A stretch of 64,000 nucleotides of DNA, from contig NZ_AUWR01000008.1 in assembly GCF_000455125.1 (NCBI RefSeq), positions 124,001-188,000 of the forward strand, in the 5' to 3' direction. The stretch's first letter is position 1; each line of letters begins with the position of its first letter. The notes beneath the pieces are model-generated. The model was not told the DNA's origin and did not search any database. It worked only from the letters and a program-made list of their open reading frames with translations. This DNA is from Mycobacterium sp. UM_WGJ. Lineage in GTDB: Bacteria; Actinomycetota; Actinomycetes; Mycobacteriales; Mycobacteriaceae. Made by a program: the position numbers and the translations under genes. This document shows, one piece after another, positions 24,968 to 34,938 of this stretch.

Positions 24968-25267
24968 GTGCCTGCTAGTCAGGAAGAAATCATCGCCGGT
25001 CTCGCCGAGATCATCGAAGAGGTGACCGGTATCGAGCCGAGCGAGGTCACCGTCGAGAAGTCCTTCGTCGACGACCTGGACATTGACTCGCTGTCGATGG
25101 TGGAGATCGCGGTTCAGACCGAAGACAAGTACGGCGTGAAGATCCCGGACGAGGACCTCGCCGGCCTGCGCACCGTCGGTGACGTGGTGGGCTACATCCA
25201 GAAGCTCGAGGCCGAGAACCCCGAGGCCGCCGCCGCGCTGCGCGAGAAGTTCGGTTCCGAGAGCTAA
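24968..25267 (+). CDS. acpM: Meromycolate acyl carrier protein
   Basis: A 99-residue acyl carrier protein. The 4'-phosphopantetheine attachment Ser is in [10 protein letters not shown] at about residue 41. It carries growing long-chain acyl groups between KasA, KasB and the other FAS-II enzymes. GTG 24968 gives the usual [10 protein letters not shown]-terminus. The C-terminal tail after [12 protein letters not shown] is short (ends REKFGSES); M. tuberculosis AcpM, as I recall, has 115 residues with a longer charged tail. It starts 81 bp after fabD and ends 2 bp before kasA. Confidence 0.96.
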   Translation: MPASQEEIIAGLAEIIEEVTGIEPSEVTVEKSFVDDLDIDSLSMVEIAVQTEDKYGVKIPDEDLAGLRTVGDVVGYIQKLEAENPEAAAALREKFGSES

Positions 25268-25269
25268 TC

Positions 25270-26523
25270 GTGTCCTCTCAGCCTTCTACGGCCAACGGCG
25301 GTTACCCGAATGTCGTGGTAACCGCCGTTGAGGCCACCACTTCAATCGGCGCGGACATCGAGAGCACGTGGAAGGGCCTGCTCGCCGGCGAGAGCGGCAT
25401 TCATGTGCTTGAGGACGATTTCGTCTCCAAGTGGGATCTGCCGGTCAAGATCGGCGGACACCTCAAGGACCCGGTCGACGACCACATGGGCCGGCTGGAC
25501 CTGCGACGGATGTCCTATGTCCAGCGGATGGCCAAGCTGCTCGCCGGGCGGTTGTGGGAGAACGCCGGATCGCCAGAGGTCGACCCGGACCGTTTCACCG
25601 TCGTCGTCGGCACCGGACTCGGTGGCGGCGAGAAGATCGTCGAGACCTATGACCTGATGAACGAGGGCGGCCCTCGCAAAGTGTCGCCGCTGGCCGTTCA
25701 GATGATCATGCCCAACGGTGCGGCCGCAGTGGTCGGTCTGCAGCTCGGCGCTCGCGCCGGGGTCATCACCCCGGTGTCGGCCTGTTCGTCGGGCTCGGAG
25801 GCGATTGCGCACGCGTGGCGTCAGATCGTCATGGGCGACGCGGACTTCGCGGTCTGCGGTGGTGTCGAAGGCGGCATCGAGGCGCTGCCGATCGCCACCT
25901 TCTCGATGATGCGCGCGATGTCGACCCGCAACGACGACCCCGAGGGTGCGTCGCGGCCGTTCGACAAGGACCGGGACGGCTTCGTCTTCGGTGAAGCCGG
26001 CGCGCTGATGATCATCGAGACCGAAGAGCACGCCAAGGCACGCGGCGCCAAGCCGCTGGCCCGGTTGATGGGCGCCGGTATCACCTCCGACGCCTTCCAC
26101 ATGGTGGCTCCCGGACCCGATGGCAAGCGGGCGGGCCGTGCGATGACGCGGTCGCTGGAGTTGGCGGGTCTGTCCGCCAAGGACGTCGACCACATCAACG
26201 CGCACGGAACGGCGACTCCGATCGGTGACACCGCCGAGGCGAACGCGATCCGGGAAGCCGGTTGCCAGCACGCCGCGGTCTACGCACCCAAGTCGGCGCT
26301 GGGCCACTCCATTGGGGCGGTCGGTGCGCTGGAGTCGGTGTTGACGGTGCTCTCGCTGCGTGACGGGGTCATCCCGCCGACGCTGAACTACGAGACGCCG
26401 GACCCCGAGATCGATCTGGACATCGTGGCGGGCGAGCCTCGTTACGGCGACTACAAGTACGCCATCAACAATTCATTCGGGTTTGGTGGGCACAACGTCG
26501 CGCTCGCCTTCGGGCGGTACTGA
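25270..26523 (+). CDS. kasA: Beta-ketoacyl-ACP synthase KasA
   Basis: A 417-residue condensing enzyme that extends acyl-AcpM with malonyl-AcpM in meromycolate synthesis, the early elongation step. The Cys-His-His active site is complete: Cys in [11 protein letters not shown] (about residue 171), His in [12 protein letters not shown], and His in SALGHSIGA. It ends with the usual [10 protein letters not shown]. KasA is the target of thiolactomycin. GTG 25270 is 2 bp after the acpM stop, so the two are translationally linked. Confidence 0.96.
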   Translation: MSSQPSTANGGYPNVVVTAVEATTSIGADIESTWKGLLAGESGIHVLEDDFVSKWDLPVKIGGHLKDPVDDHMGRLDLRRMSYVQRMAKLLAGRLWENAGSPEVDPDRFTVVVGTGLGGGEKIVETYDLMNEGGPRKVSPLAVQMIMPNGAAAVVGLQLGARAGVITPVSACSSGSEAIAHAWRQIVMGDADFAVCGGVEGGIEALPIATFSMMRAMSTRNDDPEGASRPFDKDRDGFVFGEAGALMIIETEEHAKARGAKPLARLMGAGITSDAFHMVAPGPDGKRAGRAMTRSLELAGLSAKDVDHINAHGTATPIGDTAEANAIREAGCQHAAVYAPKSALGHSIGAVGALESVLTVLSLRDGVIPPTLNYETPDPEIDLDIVAGEPRYGDYKYAINNSFGFGGHNVALAFGRY

Positions 26524-26555
26524 CACCGGATCAGAGAGGGAAGTTCGCAACAGCC

Positions 26556-27824
26556 ATGTCAACGCTGGCAACGGGAAAGGGTCTCCCCAACGTCGTCGTC
26601 ACCGGCTACGCCATGACGACGGCACTGGCCGCGGACGGGGAGAACACCTGGAAGAAGCTGCTCGACGGCCAGAGCGGCATACGCAAGCTCACCGACTCAT
26701 TCGTCGAGGAGTATGACCTGCCGGTTCGCATCGGCGGGCACCTCGTCGAAGCCCCGGAGTCATTCGACGAGGGGCTGAGCCGCACCGAGCTGCGTCGGCT
26801 TTCCTACCTGCAGAAGATGGCTTTGGTGCTGAGCCGGCGTGCCTGGGAGCACGCCGGCTCACCCGAAGTGGACACGCGGCGCCTGATGGTGTCGGTCGGT
26901 ACCGGGATGGGCTCTTCCGAGGAGCTCGTCTGGGCCTATGACGGTATGCGCGAACGCGGCCTGAAGGCGGTCTCGCCGTTGGTCGTGCAGAAGTACATGC
27001 CCAACGGAGCGGCCGCTGCGGTCGGGCTGGACCGTCAGGCGAAGGCCGGGGTGATCACCCCGATCTCGGCCTGCGCGTCCGGCTCCGAGGGCATCGCCCA
27101 CGCGTGGCAACAGATCGTGCTCGGCGAGGCCGACATGGCGATCTGCGGCGGTGTGGAGACCCGGATCGAAGCAGTGCCGATCGCGGGGTTCGCCCAGATG
27201 CGCATCGTGCTGTCCACCACCAATGACGACCCGGAGGGCGCCTGCCGCCCGTTCGACCGCGACCGCAACGGGTTCGTGTTCGGCGAGGGCGGCGCACTGA
27301 TGGTGATCGAGACCGAGGAGCACGCCAAGGCGCGCGGGGCCAACATCCTCGCCCGGATCATGGGTGCCTCGATCACCTCGGACGGCTACCACATCGTCGC
27401 GCCAGACCCCGACGGCCAGAGCGCGGGTCGGGCGATGACACGGGCGATCCAGGCCGCCGGCCTGACACCCGGCGACATCACCCACGTCAATGCGCACGCC
27501 ACCGGAACCACGGTGGGTGACGTGGCAGAAGGCCACGCGATCAACCTCGCTTTGGGCCCGCACGGCGGCAACGCCGCGGTGTACGCACCCAAGGCGGCGC
27601 TCGGCCACTCCGTCGGCGCGGTCGGTGCGGTCGAGTCAATCCTGACGGTGATGGCCCTGCGTGAACAGGTCATCCCGCCGACCCGGAACATGGAGAACCT
27701 CGACCCCGAGATCGACCTGGATGTGGTCGCGGGCGAACCGCGCCCGGGCAATTACGAGTACGCGATCAACAACTCATTCGGGTTCGGCGGGCACAACGTC
27801 GCACTCGTCTTCGGCCGGTATTAG
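26556..27824 (+). CDS. kasB: Beta-ketoacyl-ACP synthase KasB
   Basis: A 422-residue paralogue of KasA, about two-thirds alike by eye. The active site residues are Cys in [11 protein letters not shown], His in [12 protein letters not shown] and His in AALGHSVGA. KasB extends meromycolates to full length; its loss in mycobacteria shortens mycolates and removes acid-fastness. It follows kasA by 32 bp with an AGAGAGGGAAG ribosome binding site region. The close KasA/KasB similarity shows a tandem duplication typical of mycobacteria. Confidence 0.96.
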   Translation: MSTLATGKGLPNVVVTGYAMTTALAADGENTWKKLLDGQSGIRKLTDSFVEEYDLPVRIGGHLVEAPESFDEGLSRTELRRLSYLQKMALVLSRRAWEHAGSPEVDTRRLMVSVGTGMGSSEELVWAYDGMRERGLKAVSPLVVQKYMPNGAAAAVGLDRQAKAGVITPISACASGSEGIAHAWQQIVLGEADMAICGGVETRIEAVPIAGFAQMRIVLSTTNDDPEGACRPFDRDRNGFVFGEGGALMVIETEEHAKARGANILARIMGASITSDGYHIVAPDPDGQSAGRAMTRAIQAAGLTPGDITHVNAHATGTTVGDVAEGHAINLALGPHGGNAAVYAPKAALGHSVGAVGAVESILTVMALREQVIPPTRNMENLDPEIDLDVVAGEPRPGNYEYAINNSFGFGGHNVALVFGRY

Positions 27825-27871
27825 AAAGCCGCCGGAGCGAGACCCGCGATCAAAAATCAAGGAGAGGCGCG

Positions 27872-29293
27872 ATGACGACTATGGCTCCCGAAACGGTGGG
27901 CGAATCGCTCGACCCGCGCGATCCCCTGCTGCGTCTGTCGACGTTCTTCGACGACGGCACCGTGGAATTGCTGCACGAGCGTGACCGCTCCGGCGTGCTG
28001 GCCGCGGGCGGCACCGTCAACGGAGTGCGCACCATCGCGTTCTGCACTGACGGCACCGTCATGGGCGGTGCGATGGGCATCGAGGGCTGCGACCACATCG
28101 TCAACGCATACGACACCGCGATCGCCGAGCAGAGCCCGATCGTGGGACTGTGGCACTCCGGCGGTGCCCGGCTGGCCGAGGGCGTCCGAGCCCTGCACGC
28201 GGTCGGACGCGTCTTCGAGGCCATGATCCGGGCGTCCGGATTCGTCCCGCAGATCTCGGTGGTAGTCGGTTTCGCCGCCGGCGGCGCCGCCTACGGCCCG
28301 GCCCTGACCGACGTCATCGTGATGGCACCGGAGGGCCGGGTGTTCGTCACCGGCCCCGACGTGGTGCGCAGCGTCACCGGTGAGGACGTGGACATGGCCG
28401 CGCTGGGCGGCCCCGACACCCACCACAAGAAGTCCGGCGTGTGCCACATCGTCGCCGACGACGAGCTCGACGCCTACGAGCGGGGCCGCCGCCTGGTCGG
28501 GTTGTTCTGCCAGCAGGGCCATTTCGATCGCAATAAGGCCGAGGCGGGCGAGATCGACCTGCACGCGCTGCTGCCGGAGTCGGCGCGACGCGCCTACGAC
28601 GTGCACCCCCTGGTGAACGGGCTGCTCGACTCGGACGCTCCGTTCGATGAGTTCCAGGCCAAGTGGGCGCCGTCCATGGTCGTCGGACTGGGTCGGCTGT
28701 CCGGTCGCACCGTCGGCGTGCTGGCCAACAACCCGCTGCGGCTGGGCGGCTGCCTGAACTCCGAGAGCGCCGAGAAGGCGGCACGTTTCGTGCGGTTGTG
28801 CGACGCGTTCGGGATTCCGCTGATCGTGATCGTCGACGTGCCGGGCTACCTGCCGGGTGTCGGCCAGGAATGGGGTGGCGTGGTGCGCCGCGGTGCCAAG
28901 TTGCTGCACGCGTTCGGTGAGGCCACCGTCCCCCGCGTCACGCTGGTGACCCGCAAGACCTACGGCGGGGCTTACATTGCGATGAATTCGCGGTCGTTGG
29001 GCGCTACCAAGGTGTTCGCCTGGCCGGACGCCGAGGTCGCGGTGATGGGCGCCAAGGCCGCGGTCGGCATCCTGCACAAGAAGAAGCTGGCCGCAGCGCC
29101 CGACCACGAGCGCGAGGCGCTGCACGAGGAGCTGGCCGCCGAGCACGAGCGGATCGCCGGTGGAGTGGACAGCGCCATCGACATCGGTGTGGTCGACGAG
29201 AAGATCGACCCCTCACACACCCGCGGCAAGATCACCCAGGCACTGGCCGAAGCGCCCGCCCGCCGCGGCCGGCACAAGAACATCCCGCTCTAG
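27872..29293 (+). CDS. accD6: Acyl-CoA carboxylase beta subunit AccD6
   Basis: A 473-residue carboxyltransferase subunit of the biotin-dependent acetyl-CoA/propionyl-CoA carboxylase, which makes malonyl-CoA for both FAS systems. The two crotonase-like lobes are visible: the N-lobe with WHSGGARLAEGVRAL and GGAAYGPALTDV, and the C-lobe with VDVPGYLPGVGQEW and TYGGAYIAMNSR. It needs the AccA3 biotin subunit encoded elsewhere. AAGGAGAGGCGCG precedes ATG 27872. It ends the FAS-II operon, and its stop overlaps the stop of the convergent glpD by 4 bp. Confidence 0.95.
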   Translation: MTTMAPETVGESLDPRDPLLRLSTFFDDGTVELLHERDRSGVLAAGGTVNGVRTIAFCTDGTVMGGAMGIEGCDHIVNAYDTAIAEQSPIVGLWHSGGARLAEGVRALHAVGRVFEAMIRASGFVPQISVVVGFAAGGAAYGPALTDVIVMAPEGRVFVTGPDVVRSVTGEDVDMAALGGPDTHHKKSGVCHIVADDELDAYERGRRLVGLFCQQGHFDRNKAEAGEIDLHALLPESARRAYDVHPLVNGLLDSDAPFDEFQAKWAPSMVVGLGRLSGRTVGVLANNPLRLGGCLNSESAEKAARFVRLCDAFGIPLIVIVDVPGYLPGVGQEWGGVVRRGAKLLHAFGEATVPRVTLVTRKTYGGAYIAMNSRSLGATKVFAWPDAEVAVMGAKAAVGILHKKKLAAAPDHEREALHEELAAEHERIAGGVDSAIDIGVVDEKIDPSHTRGKITQALAEAPARRGRHKNIPL

Positions 29294-30822
29294 TCGCTCA
29301 CGAATTCCCGGGCGACGTCGAGCACCCGATCGCGGTCTTCGGCCACCAGCCCGATCCGGGTCCGTCGATCCACGATGTCCTCGACGGTCAGCGCACCCTC
29401 GTGGCTGACGGCGTAGTCGAACTCGGCACGGATCACGTCGATGCCCTCGGCCACCGGCTCTGCGGGCCGCTCGCAGGTGGCGACTGCCAACACGTTGGCC
29501 GCCTCCCCGCCATAGCGCCGAACCAACGACTCGGGTAGATCTGCCGTCAGCGCAACCTCCGATCCCGGGTTGCCGGGCGCACCGATCAACGGCATGTCCC
29601 GGGTACGGCATGGCGTGGCCGGCAGTGCCCGCAGGCGCACGGCTCGGTCCAGCACGTCTTCGGCCATATGCCGGTACTCGGTCAGTTTGCCCCCGATCAC
29701 GCTGAAGACACCGGCCTGCGATTCGACGACAGCGTGATTACGTGAGACGTCGGCGGTGCGGCCTGATCCGGTATCGATGAGCGGTCGCAGCCCGGCGTAG
29801 GCGCCGCGGACGTCGGCCGTGCTCAAGGCGGTGCCCAGCGCGGTATTGACGGTGTCCAACAGGAACGAGATCTCCGCCGACGTGGGTTGCGGCACATCGG
29901 GAATCGGCCCGGGCGCCTCTTCGTCGGTGAGGCCCAGATACACCCGGTCGAGCTGCTCGGGCATAGCGAACACGAACCGGTTGAGCTCGCCAGGAATCGG
30001 CACGGTCAGCGCAGCGGTCGGATTGCCGAAGGCGGCCGCGTCGAACACCAGGTGCGTTCCGCGGCTCGGCCGCAGCCGCAGTGCCGCATCGATGTCGGCG
30101 GCCCAGACGCCCGTCGCGTTGATCACCGCCCGGGCGGTGACGTCGAAGGACTCACCCGAGACCTGATCGGTCAGCCGAACCGTGTCGCCGGTGGCGTGCG
30201 ATGCGGCCACGTAGGTCAGGATCGTCGCGCCGTGCTGGGCCGCGGTGCGGGCGACCGCCGTGACCAGCCGGGCGTCGTCGATCAATTGCCCGTCGTAGGC
30301 CAGCAGGCCGCCGTCGAGGCCGTCGCGGCGCACGGTGGGCGCCAGCGCCACGGCATGCTCGGCCGAGACCCGTCGCGAGCGGGGCAACACCGTCGCCGGT
30401 GTGCCCGCCAACCGGCGCAGCGCATCCCCGGCGAGAAATCCGGTGCGCACCAGGGCCCGATCCCGTCGCGGCATCGACCCCAGTAGCGGGACTAGTTGCG
30501 GCATCGCCCGCACCAGGTGCGGCGCGTTGCGGGTCATCAGGATTCCGCGTTCGATCGCGCTGCGCCGCGCGATGCCCACATTGCCGGTCGCCAGGTAGCG
30601 CAGTCCGCCGTGAACCAGTTTGGAGCTCCACCGGCTGGTGCCGAACGCCAGGTCTTGCTTGTCCACGCACACCACCCGTAGCCCGCGGGTGGCCGCGTCC
30701 AGGGCAATGCCGGCGCCGGTGATACCCGCGCCGATCACGACGATGTCAACCGGTGCGCCGTCGGCCAGCGCGGTCAGTTCGGCAGTGCGGCGGGCGGAGT
30801 TGAGCGCGGCGTTATCGGGCAT
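29290..30822 (-). CDS. glpD: FAD-dependent glycerol-3-phosphate dehydrogenase
   Basis: A 510-residue flavoprotein. The N-terminal FAD motif is VVIGAGITGAGIALDAATRG, followed by SSKLVHGGLRYL, and near the C-terminus the FSVIGGKLTEYR motif, all typical of GlpD. It oxidises glycerol-3-phosphate to dihydroxyacetone phosphate at the membrane and feeds electrons to quinone. ATG 30822 shares one base with the TetR stop upstream (TGATG), so the pair is coupled. It matches the position of M. tuberculosis glpD1. The gene I recall between accD6 and glpD1 there (Rv2248) is absent here. Confidence 0.93.
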   Translation of the reverse strand: MPDNAALNSARRTAELTALADGAPVDIVVIGAGITGAGIALDAATRGLRVVCVDKQDLAFGTSRWSSKLVHGGLRYLATGNVGIARRSAIERGILMTRNAPHLVRAMPQLVPLLGSMPRRDRALVRTGFLAGDALRRLAGTPATVLPRSRRVSAEHAVALAPTVRRDGLDGGLLAYDGQLIDDARLVTAVARTAAQHGATILTYVAASHATGDTVRLTDQVSGESFDVTARAVINATGVWAADIDAALRLRPSRGTHLVFDAAAFGNPTAALTVPIPGELNRFVFAMPEQLDRVYLGLTDEEAPGPIPDVPQPTSAEISFLLDTVNTALGTALSTADVRGAYAGLRPLIDTGSGRTADVSRNHAVVESQAGVFSVIGGKLTEYRHMAEDVLDRAVRLRALPATPCRTRDMPLIGAPGNPGSEVALTADLPESLVRRYGGEAANVLAVATCERPAEPVAEGIDVIRAEFDYAVSHEGALTVEDIVDRRTRIGLVAEDRDRVLDVAREFVSD

Positions 30823-31400
30823 CAGGAGAGATACCTGTTCAGTGTGTAGGCCAGTTCGGCGGAGAGCGCGTCCTCGTCGAGGATCGGCGCGACGACTTGC
30901 GCGGACTGGATCGCCGATTGGGTGATCAGCAGACACATCGCGGCAAGTTCACGCGGGTCGCCGGCTCGCACGCTGCCGGCGGCCTGGGCGCCGCCGAGTT
31001 CGCCGGCCACCAGGTCGATCAGCCGCCGCTGGCTGGCCCCCATCCGCTGGGCGATGTAGACCATCGCCAGATCCGGTGCGTGGTGCAGCACCCGCATCAC
31101 CACCTCGTCATGGCGCAGCCGCGCCGCAACCGCGACGATGCGCTTCACCAGCGCCTCACGCCCGGTTCCCGGTTGCTCGAGCTCGGTCCACGCCGCGGTG
31201 ATCCGTGCGGTCAGCAGCGCCGCGATCACCGAGCGGCTGTCCGACCACCGCCGGTACACCGTTGGGCGACTCACCCCGGCACGCCGCGCAATGGCCGCCA
31301 GGGTCACCCGCTCCATGCCCAATGCGAGCAGGCAGCTCGCGGCGGCATCGAGGATGCGCTCCCCGACCTCCACCTGCTCGTCATTACTAGTTGACAGCAT
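30822..31400 (-). CDS. TetR family regulator upstream of glpD
   Basis: A 192-residue TetR protein (position of Rv2250c). The DNA-binding domain is at about residues 12-58: GERILDAAASCLLALGMERV, then LAAIARRAGVSRPTVYRRW. The rest is a helical ligand domain. It is divergent from the FAD oxidase at 31418 with only 17 bp between start codons, and couples downstream to glpD. A palindrome at 31394-31412 covers its start codon, so it probably represses itself, glpD and the oxidase operon together. The ligand may be a glycerolipid intermediate (inference). Confidence 0.9.
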   Translation of the reverse strand: MLSTSNDEQVEVGERILDAAASCLLALGMERVTLAAIARRAGVSRPTVYRRWSDSRSVIAALLTARITAAWTELEQPGTGREALVKRIVAVAARLRHDEVVMRVLHHAPDLAMVYIAQRMGASQRRLIDLVAGELGGAQAAGSVRAGDPRELAAMCLLITQSAIQSAQVVAPILDEDALSAELAYTLNRYLS

Positions 31401-31412
31401 ATGTAATACTGT
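31394..31412. promoter_or_regulatory. Palindromic operator between divergent TetR and FAD oxidase genes
   Basis: ACAGCAT-ATGTA-ATACTGT is a 19-bp inverted repeat with 6 of 7 arm positions matching. It covers the TetR start codon and reaches to 6 bp before the ATG of the oxidase gene. Because the intergenic gap is only 17 bp, at least one transcript must be leaderless or start inside the palindrome. Confidence 0.55.
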
Positions 31413-31417
31413 AACGC

Positions 31418-33037
31418 ATGACGCAGGCCGATACCCAGGATGCCCTGACCCCGCCGATGAAGTGGAACGCCTGGGGGGATCCGGCAGCGGCCAAGCCTTT
31501 GAGCGACGGCATCCGTCAACTGCTCAAGGCCGCCCTGGGGGTGGACGGCACGAGCTCCCCGGAGCGCGATCCGAACCAGGTGTCGCTCACGCCGTCGGCA
31601 TTGACCGAAGCTGACCACGCCGCGTTGGCGGCGATCGTCGGCGCTGGCTTCTGCCGCACCGATCACACCGCACGACTACTGCACGCCGGAGGCAAGTCCA
31701 CCCTGGATCTGCTGCGGCGCAATAGTTCCGCCACCCAGGATGCGCCCGACGCGGTGCTGTTGCCCGGCAGCGACGACGAAGTCGCGGCGGTGTTGAGCTA
31801 CTGCAGCCAGCACGCCATCGCGGTGGTTCCGTTCGGCGGCGGCACCAGTGTCGTCGGCGGGCTCGACCCGATCCGCGGCGACTTCTCCGCCGTGCTGTGC
31901 CTGGATCTGCGCCGGTTCGATCACCTACTCAACCTCGACGAGGTCTCCGGGGAAGCGGAATTCGGCGCCGGAGTGACCGGGCCCGACGCCGAGCGGTTGC
32001 TCGGCGAGCGCGGCTTCTCGTTGGGCCATTTTCCGCAGAGCTTTCAGTTCGCCACCCTGGGCGGCTACGCCGCCACCCGCTCCTCGGGTCAGGACTCGGC
32101 CGGCTACGGCCGATTCGACGACATGGTGCGCGGCCTGCGGATGATCACCCCGGCCGGCGTGCTGGACCTGGGCCGCGCCCCCGCCTCGGCCGCCGGGCCG
32201 GACCTGCGCCAGCTCCTGCTGGGGTCGGAGGGCGTGTTCGGTGTCATCACCCGGGTGCGGGTGCGGGTGCATCCGGCGCCGGCAACCACCCGCTATGAGG
32301 CGTGGTCGTTCCCCGACTTCGCCACCGGCGCAGCGGCACTGCGCGCGGTCACCCAGACCGGCACCGGACCGACCGTGATCCGGCTGTCCGACGAAGCCGA
32401 GACGGGCGTGAACCTGGCCACCACCGAGCAGATCGGCGAGCAACAGATCACCGGTGGCTGCCTGGCGATCACCCTGTTCGAAGGGACGGCCGAGCACACC
32501 GAGAGCCGGCATGCCGAGACCCGGGCGGTACTGGCCGCGCACGGCGGCACGTCACTGGGCGAAGAGCCGGCGCGGGCTTGGGAACACGGCCGATTCTCCG
32601 CGCCCTACCTGCGAGATTCGCTGCTGGCCGCCGGCGCGCTGTGCGAAACGCTGGAGACCGCCACCGACTGGGCGCGCGTGCCCACCCTCAAGACAGCGGT
32701 CACCGAAGCACTGACCACCGCACTGGGCGACAGCGGGACACCCGCCCTGGTGTTGTGCCACATCTCGCACGTCTACCCGACCGGCGCATCGCTGTACTTC
32801 ACCGTGGTGGCGGGTCAGCGCGGCAATCCGATCGAACAGTGGCAGGCGGCGAAAGTCGCTGCGGGCGACGCGATCATGCGGGCAGGCGGAACCATCACCC
32901 ACCACCACGCCGTCGGCGCCGATCATCGGCCGTGGATGGGCGAAGAGGTGGGAGAACTGGGCGTGCAGGTGCTGCGAGCGGTCAAAGCCACGCTGGACCC
33001 GGCCGGAATCCTCAACCCCGGCAAACTGATTCCATGA
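31418..33037 (+). CDS. FAD-binding oxidase, alkyl-DHAP synthase-like
   Basis: A 539-residue flavoprotein of the VAO/PCMH family. The FAD pyrophosphate loop is VPFGGGTSVVGGL at about residues 139-151; a C-terminal GILNPGKL motif is also typical. The N-terminal MKWNAWGDP and overall length resemble alkyldihydroxyacetonephosphate synthases, as annotated for Rv2251. Together with the next gene (a diacylglycerol kinase) and glpD it suggests a glycerolipid role. The ATG is the likely leaderless start, since no ribosome binding site fits in the 17-bp spacer. Whether it makes ether lipids in mycobacteria is unknown to me. Confidence 0.88.
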   Translation: MTQADTQDALTPPMKWNAWGDPAAAKPLSDGIRQLLKAALGVDGTSSPERDPNQVSLTPSALTEADHAALAAIVGAGFCRTDHTARLLHAGGKSTLDLLRRNSSATQDAPDAVLLPGSDDEVAAVLSYCSQHAIAVVPFGGGTSVVGGLDPIRGDFSAVLCLDLRRFDHLLNLDEVSGEAEFGAGVTGPDAERLLGERGFSLGHFPQSFQFATLGGYAATRSSGQDSAGYGRFDDMVRGLRMITPAGVLDLGRAPASAAGPDLRQLLLGSEGVFGVITRVRVRVHPAPATTRYEAWSFPDFATGAAALRAVTQTGTGPTVIRLSDEAETGVNLATTEQIGEQQITGGCLAITLFEGTAEHTESRHAETRAVLAAHGGTSLGEEPARAWEHGRFSAPYLRDSLLAAGALCETLETATDWARVPTLKTAVTEALTTALGDSGTPALVLCHISHVYPTGASLYFTVVAGQRGNPIEQWQAAKVAAGDAIMRAGGTITHHHAVGADHRPWMGEEVGELGVQVLRAVKATLDPAGILNPGKLIP

Positions 33038-33942
33038 CGTCGCGCCAGATCAGCCGGATCACGCTGCTGACCAACCCGGCGGCCGGGCACGGCAACGCCC
33101 GGCATGCCGCCGAGCGGGCGCTGGCGCGGTTCCAGCAGCGCGGCATCAACGTCAACCACATCGTCGGCTCAGATGCTCACCACGCACGGCAGCTCCTTGA
33201 TGAAGCCCTGGCCGCCGGAACGGACGCCGTGGTGGTGGCCGGCGGCGACGGCGTCATCTCGCTGGCATTGCAGTCATTGGCGCTCGGTGAGGTGCCGCTG
33301 GGGATCATTCCGGCCGGCACCGGCAACGACCACGCCCGCGAATACGGTTTGCCCACCGGCGATCCGGAGGCGGCCGCCGACGTCGTCGCCGAAGGACAGA
33401 CCGAGACGATCGATCTGGGACGCATCGTCGAAGACGGCGGCGCGGTGTCCTGGTTCGGCACCGTGATGGCCGCCGGATTCGATTCGCTGGTGAGCGACCG
33501 CGTCAACCGGATGCGCTGGCCGCACGGCCGGATGCGCTACAACCTCGCCATGGTCGCGGAGATGTCCAAGCTGCGACTGCTGCCGTTCCGGCTGACCTTC
33601 GATGACGGTGCGCCGCTGGACATCGAGCTGACGCTGGCGGCGTTCGGCAACACCCGCAGCTACGGCGGCGGCATGTTGATCTGTCCGGGCGCCGATCATG
33701 GCGACGGCTTGCTGGACGTCACAATGGTGCACTCGGGGTCGCGGACCAAGCTGATTCGCCTGTTCCCCACCGTGTTCAAAGGCACCCATGTGCTGCTCGA
33801 CGAGGTGAGCACGCGGCGGGCGAAGTCGATCCGGGTGGAGTGCCCGGGGATCAACGCCTACGCCGATGGCGACTACGTGGCCCCGCTGCCGGTGACGGTG
33901 TCGGCGGTGCCCGGTGCACTGCAGATACTGCGTGCGCCCTGA
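33034..33942 (+). CDS. Diacylglycerol kinase family lipid kinase
   Basis: A 302-residue lipid kinase of the DgkB/YegS type (position of Rv2252). The nucleotide-binding region has NPAAGHGNA at the start, GGDGVISLAL around residue 70, and PAGTGNDHA near residue 93. The C-terminal beta-sandwich contains SYGGGMLICPGADHGDG. It phosphorylates diacylglycerol or a related lipid to phosphatidic acid at the membrane. ATG 33034 overlaps the stop of the FAD oxidase as ATGA, so both are one operon. Rv2252 is reported to act in phosphatidylinositol mannoside formation, from memory. Confidence 0.92.
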   Translation: MTSRQISRITLLTNPAAGHGNARHAAERALARFQQRGINVNHIVGSDAHHARQLLDEALAAGTDAVVVAGGDGVISLALQSLALGEVPLGIIPAGTGNDHAREYGLPTGDPEAAADVVAEGQTETIDLGRIVEDGGAVSWFGTVMAAGFDSLVSDRVNRMRWPHGRMRYNLAMVAEMSKLRLLPFRLTFDDGAPLDIELTLAAFGNTRSYGGGMLICPGADHGDGLLDVTMVHSGSRTKLIRLFPTVFKGTHVLLDEVSTRRAKSIRVECPGINAYADGDYVAPLPVTVSAVPGALQILRAP

Positions 33943-33948
33943 TCGCTC

Positions 33949-34857
33949 TCACGAGATCAGCGAACTCCACAGGTCGCCGAGCTGACCGACCACCTCGTCA
34001 ACCCAGGTGGTGAAGTCGGCAGCCGCCGGGGCGGCCGTGTCCAGCCATGGGAAAGCCGGGATGTAGGTGCCGCCGGGCAGGAACGGATTCAGCATCACCG
34101 ACCACGACGTCGCGAAGTCGATCAGCACCTGGAAGATGTTCGGCATCGGCACCAGCGGGTGCTCCGATGGGTCGGCAGTCAAACTGGCCCAGAGATCCGC
34201 CCACGGTTTGCCGAGATCCAAGGTGAACGTCGTGCCGGCCCACGGGTAGACGTCCGAGCCGTCCGAACCGATAGTCGTACCGGGGAAACCCAACGCACCC
34301 TCGACCGCACCGTGCGGGTCGGTGATGGTCGGGCCCTCTGTCGGGAAGGTGTAGCCGTTCAGGAGTTCCGAGATCGGCACCCGCCCGTAGCCCTGCAACA
34401 GCGCCAGCCAACCTTCGAGGCTGCAGAACATGGTGTCGCACGCAGTGTGGCTCGGTATTTGGGCCTGCAGAAAGCCGATCAACTGCTCACCCAACGGCTT
34501 CGAGAACGCCGGAATCGGGATCAGCATGTCGACCACTGCCTGGATTCGCTGCGGGTCGCCGAGGTCGATGCCCCAGATGTTCGTCGCGCTCGGGACGAAC
34601 CACGGGCCGCTGAAGAACTGCGCGTAGGCGAATGCGTCGATGGCCTTCAGGGCGTTGGCCGGGATGTTGATGATGGCGTAGAGCAGGTTCAGCGGCACGT
34701 TGGCCAGGTCTCCGTCAGCGGTCAACTGCACGGCGACACCTGACGTGGCGACACCTGGCGTGGTGATGATCTCGGGTGCGGCCGAGCTGGCGGTGATCAA
34801 CCCGGCGGCCACCAACGGCACATTGGCGATCGCGACCGAGCGCGTCAGGGCCGACAT
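33949..34857 (-). CDS. Secreted mycobacterial protein of unknown function
   Basis: A 302-residue protein with an N-terminal signal-like segment (MSALTRSVAIANVPLVAAG, then LITASSAAPEI). The mature part has repeated aromatic and Asn/Pro-rich stretches: VPLNLLYAIINIPANALKAI, FFSGPWFVPSATNIWGID, two close Cys (HTACDTMFCS) that may form a disulfide, and a late region VMLNPFLPGGTYIPAFPWL. I recognise it as a family common in non-tuberculous mycobacteria and annotated as hypothetical, sometimes near PE/PPE proteins, but without known function. AAGGAGAGATC precedes ATG 34857. It takes the place where M. tuberculosis has the unrelated Rv2253-Rv2255 region. Confidence 0.75.
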   Translation of the reverse strand: MSALTRSVAIANVPLVAAGLITASSAAPEIITTPGVATSGVAVQLTADGDLANVPLNLLYAIINIPANALKAIDAFAYAQFFSGPWFVPSATNIWGIDLGDPQRIQAVVDMLIPIPAFSKPLGEQLIGFLQAQIPSHTACDTMFCSLEGWLALLQGYGRVPISELLNGYTFPTEGPTITDPHGAVEGALGFPGTTIGSDGSDVYPWAGTTFTLDLGKPWADLWASLTADPSEHPLVPMPNIFQVLIDFATSWSVMLNPFLPGGTYIPAFPWLDTAAPAAADFTTWVDEVVGQLGDLWSSLIS

Positions 34858-34938
34858 GATCTCTCCTTGACACCGAGAAACAGCGCGCGCCGAATACGCC
34901 TCGATGGAACAGCGCAGGCGCTGAGCACAGGCCGAGCC

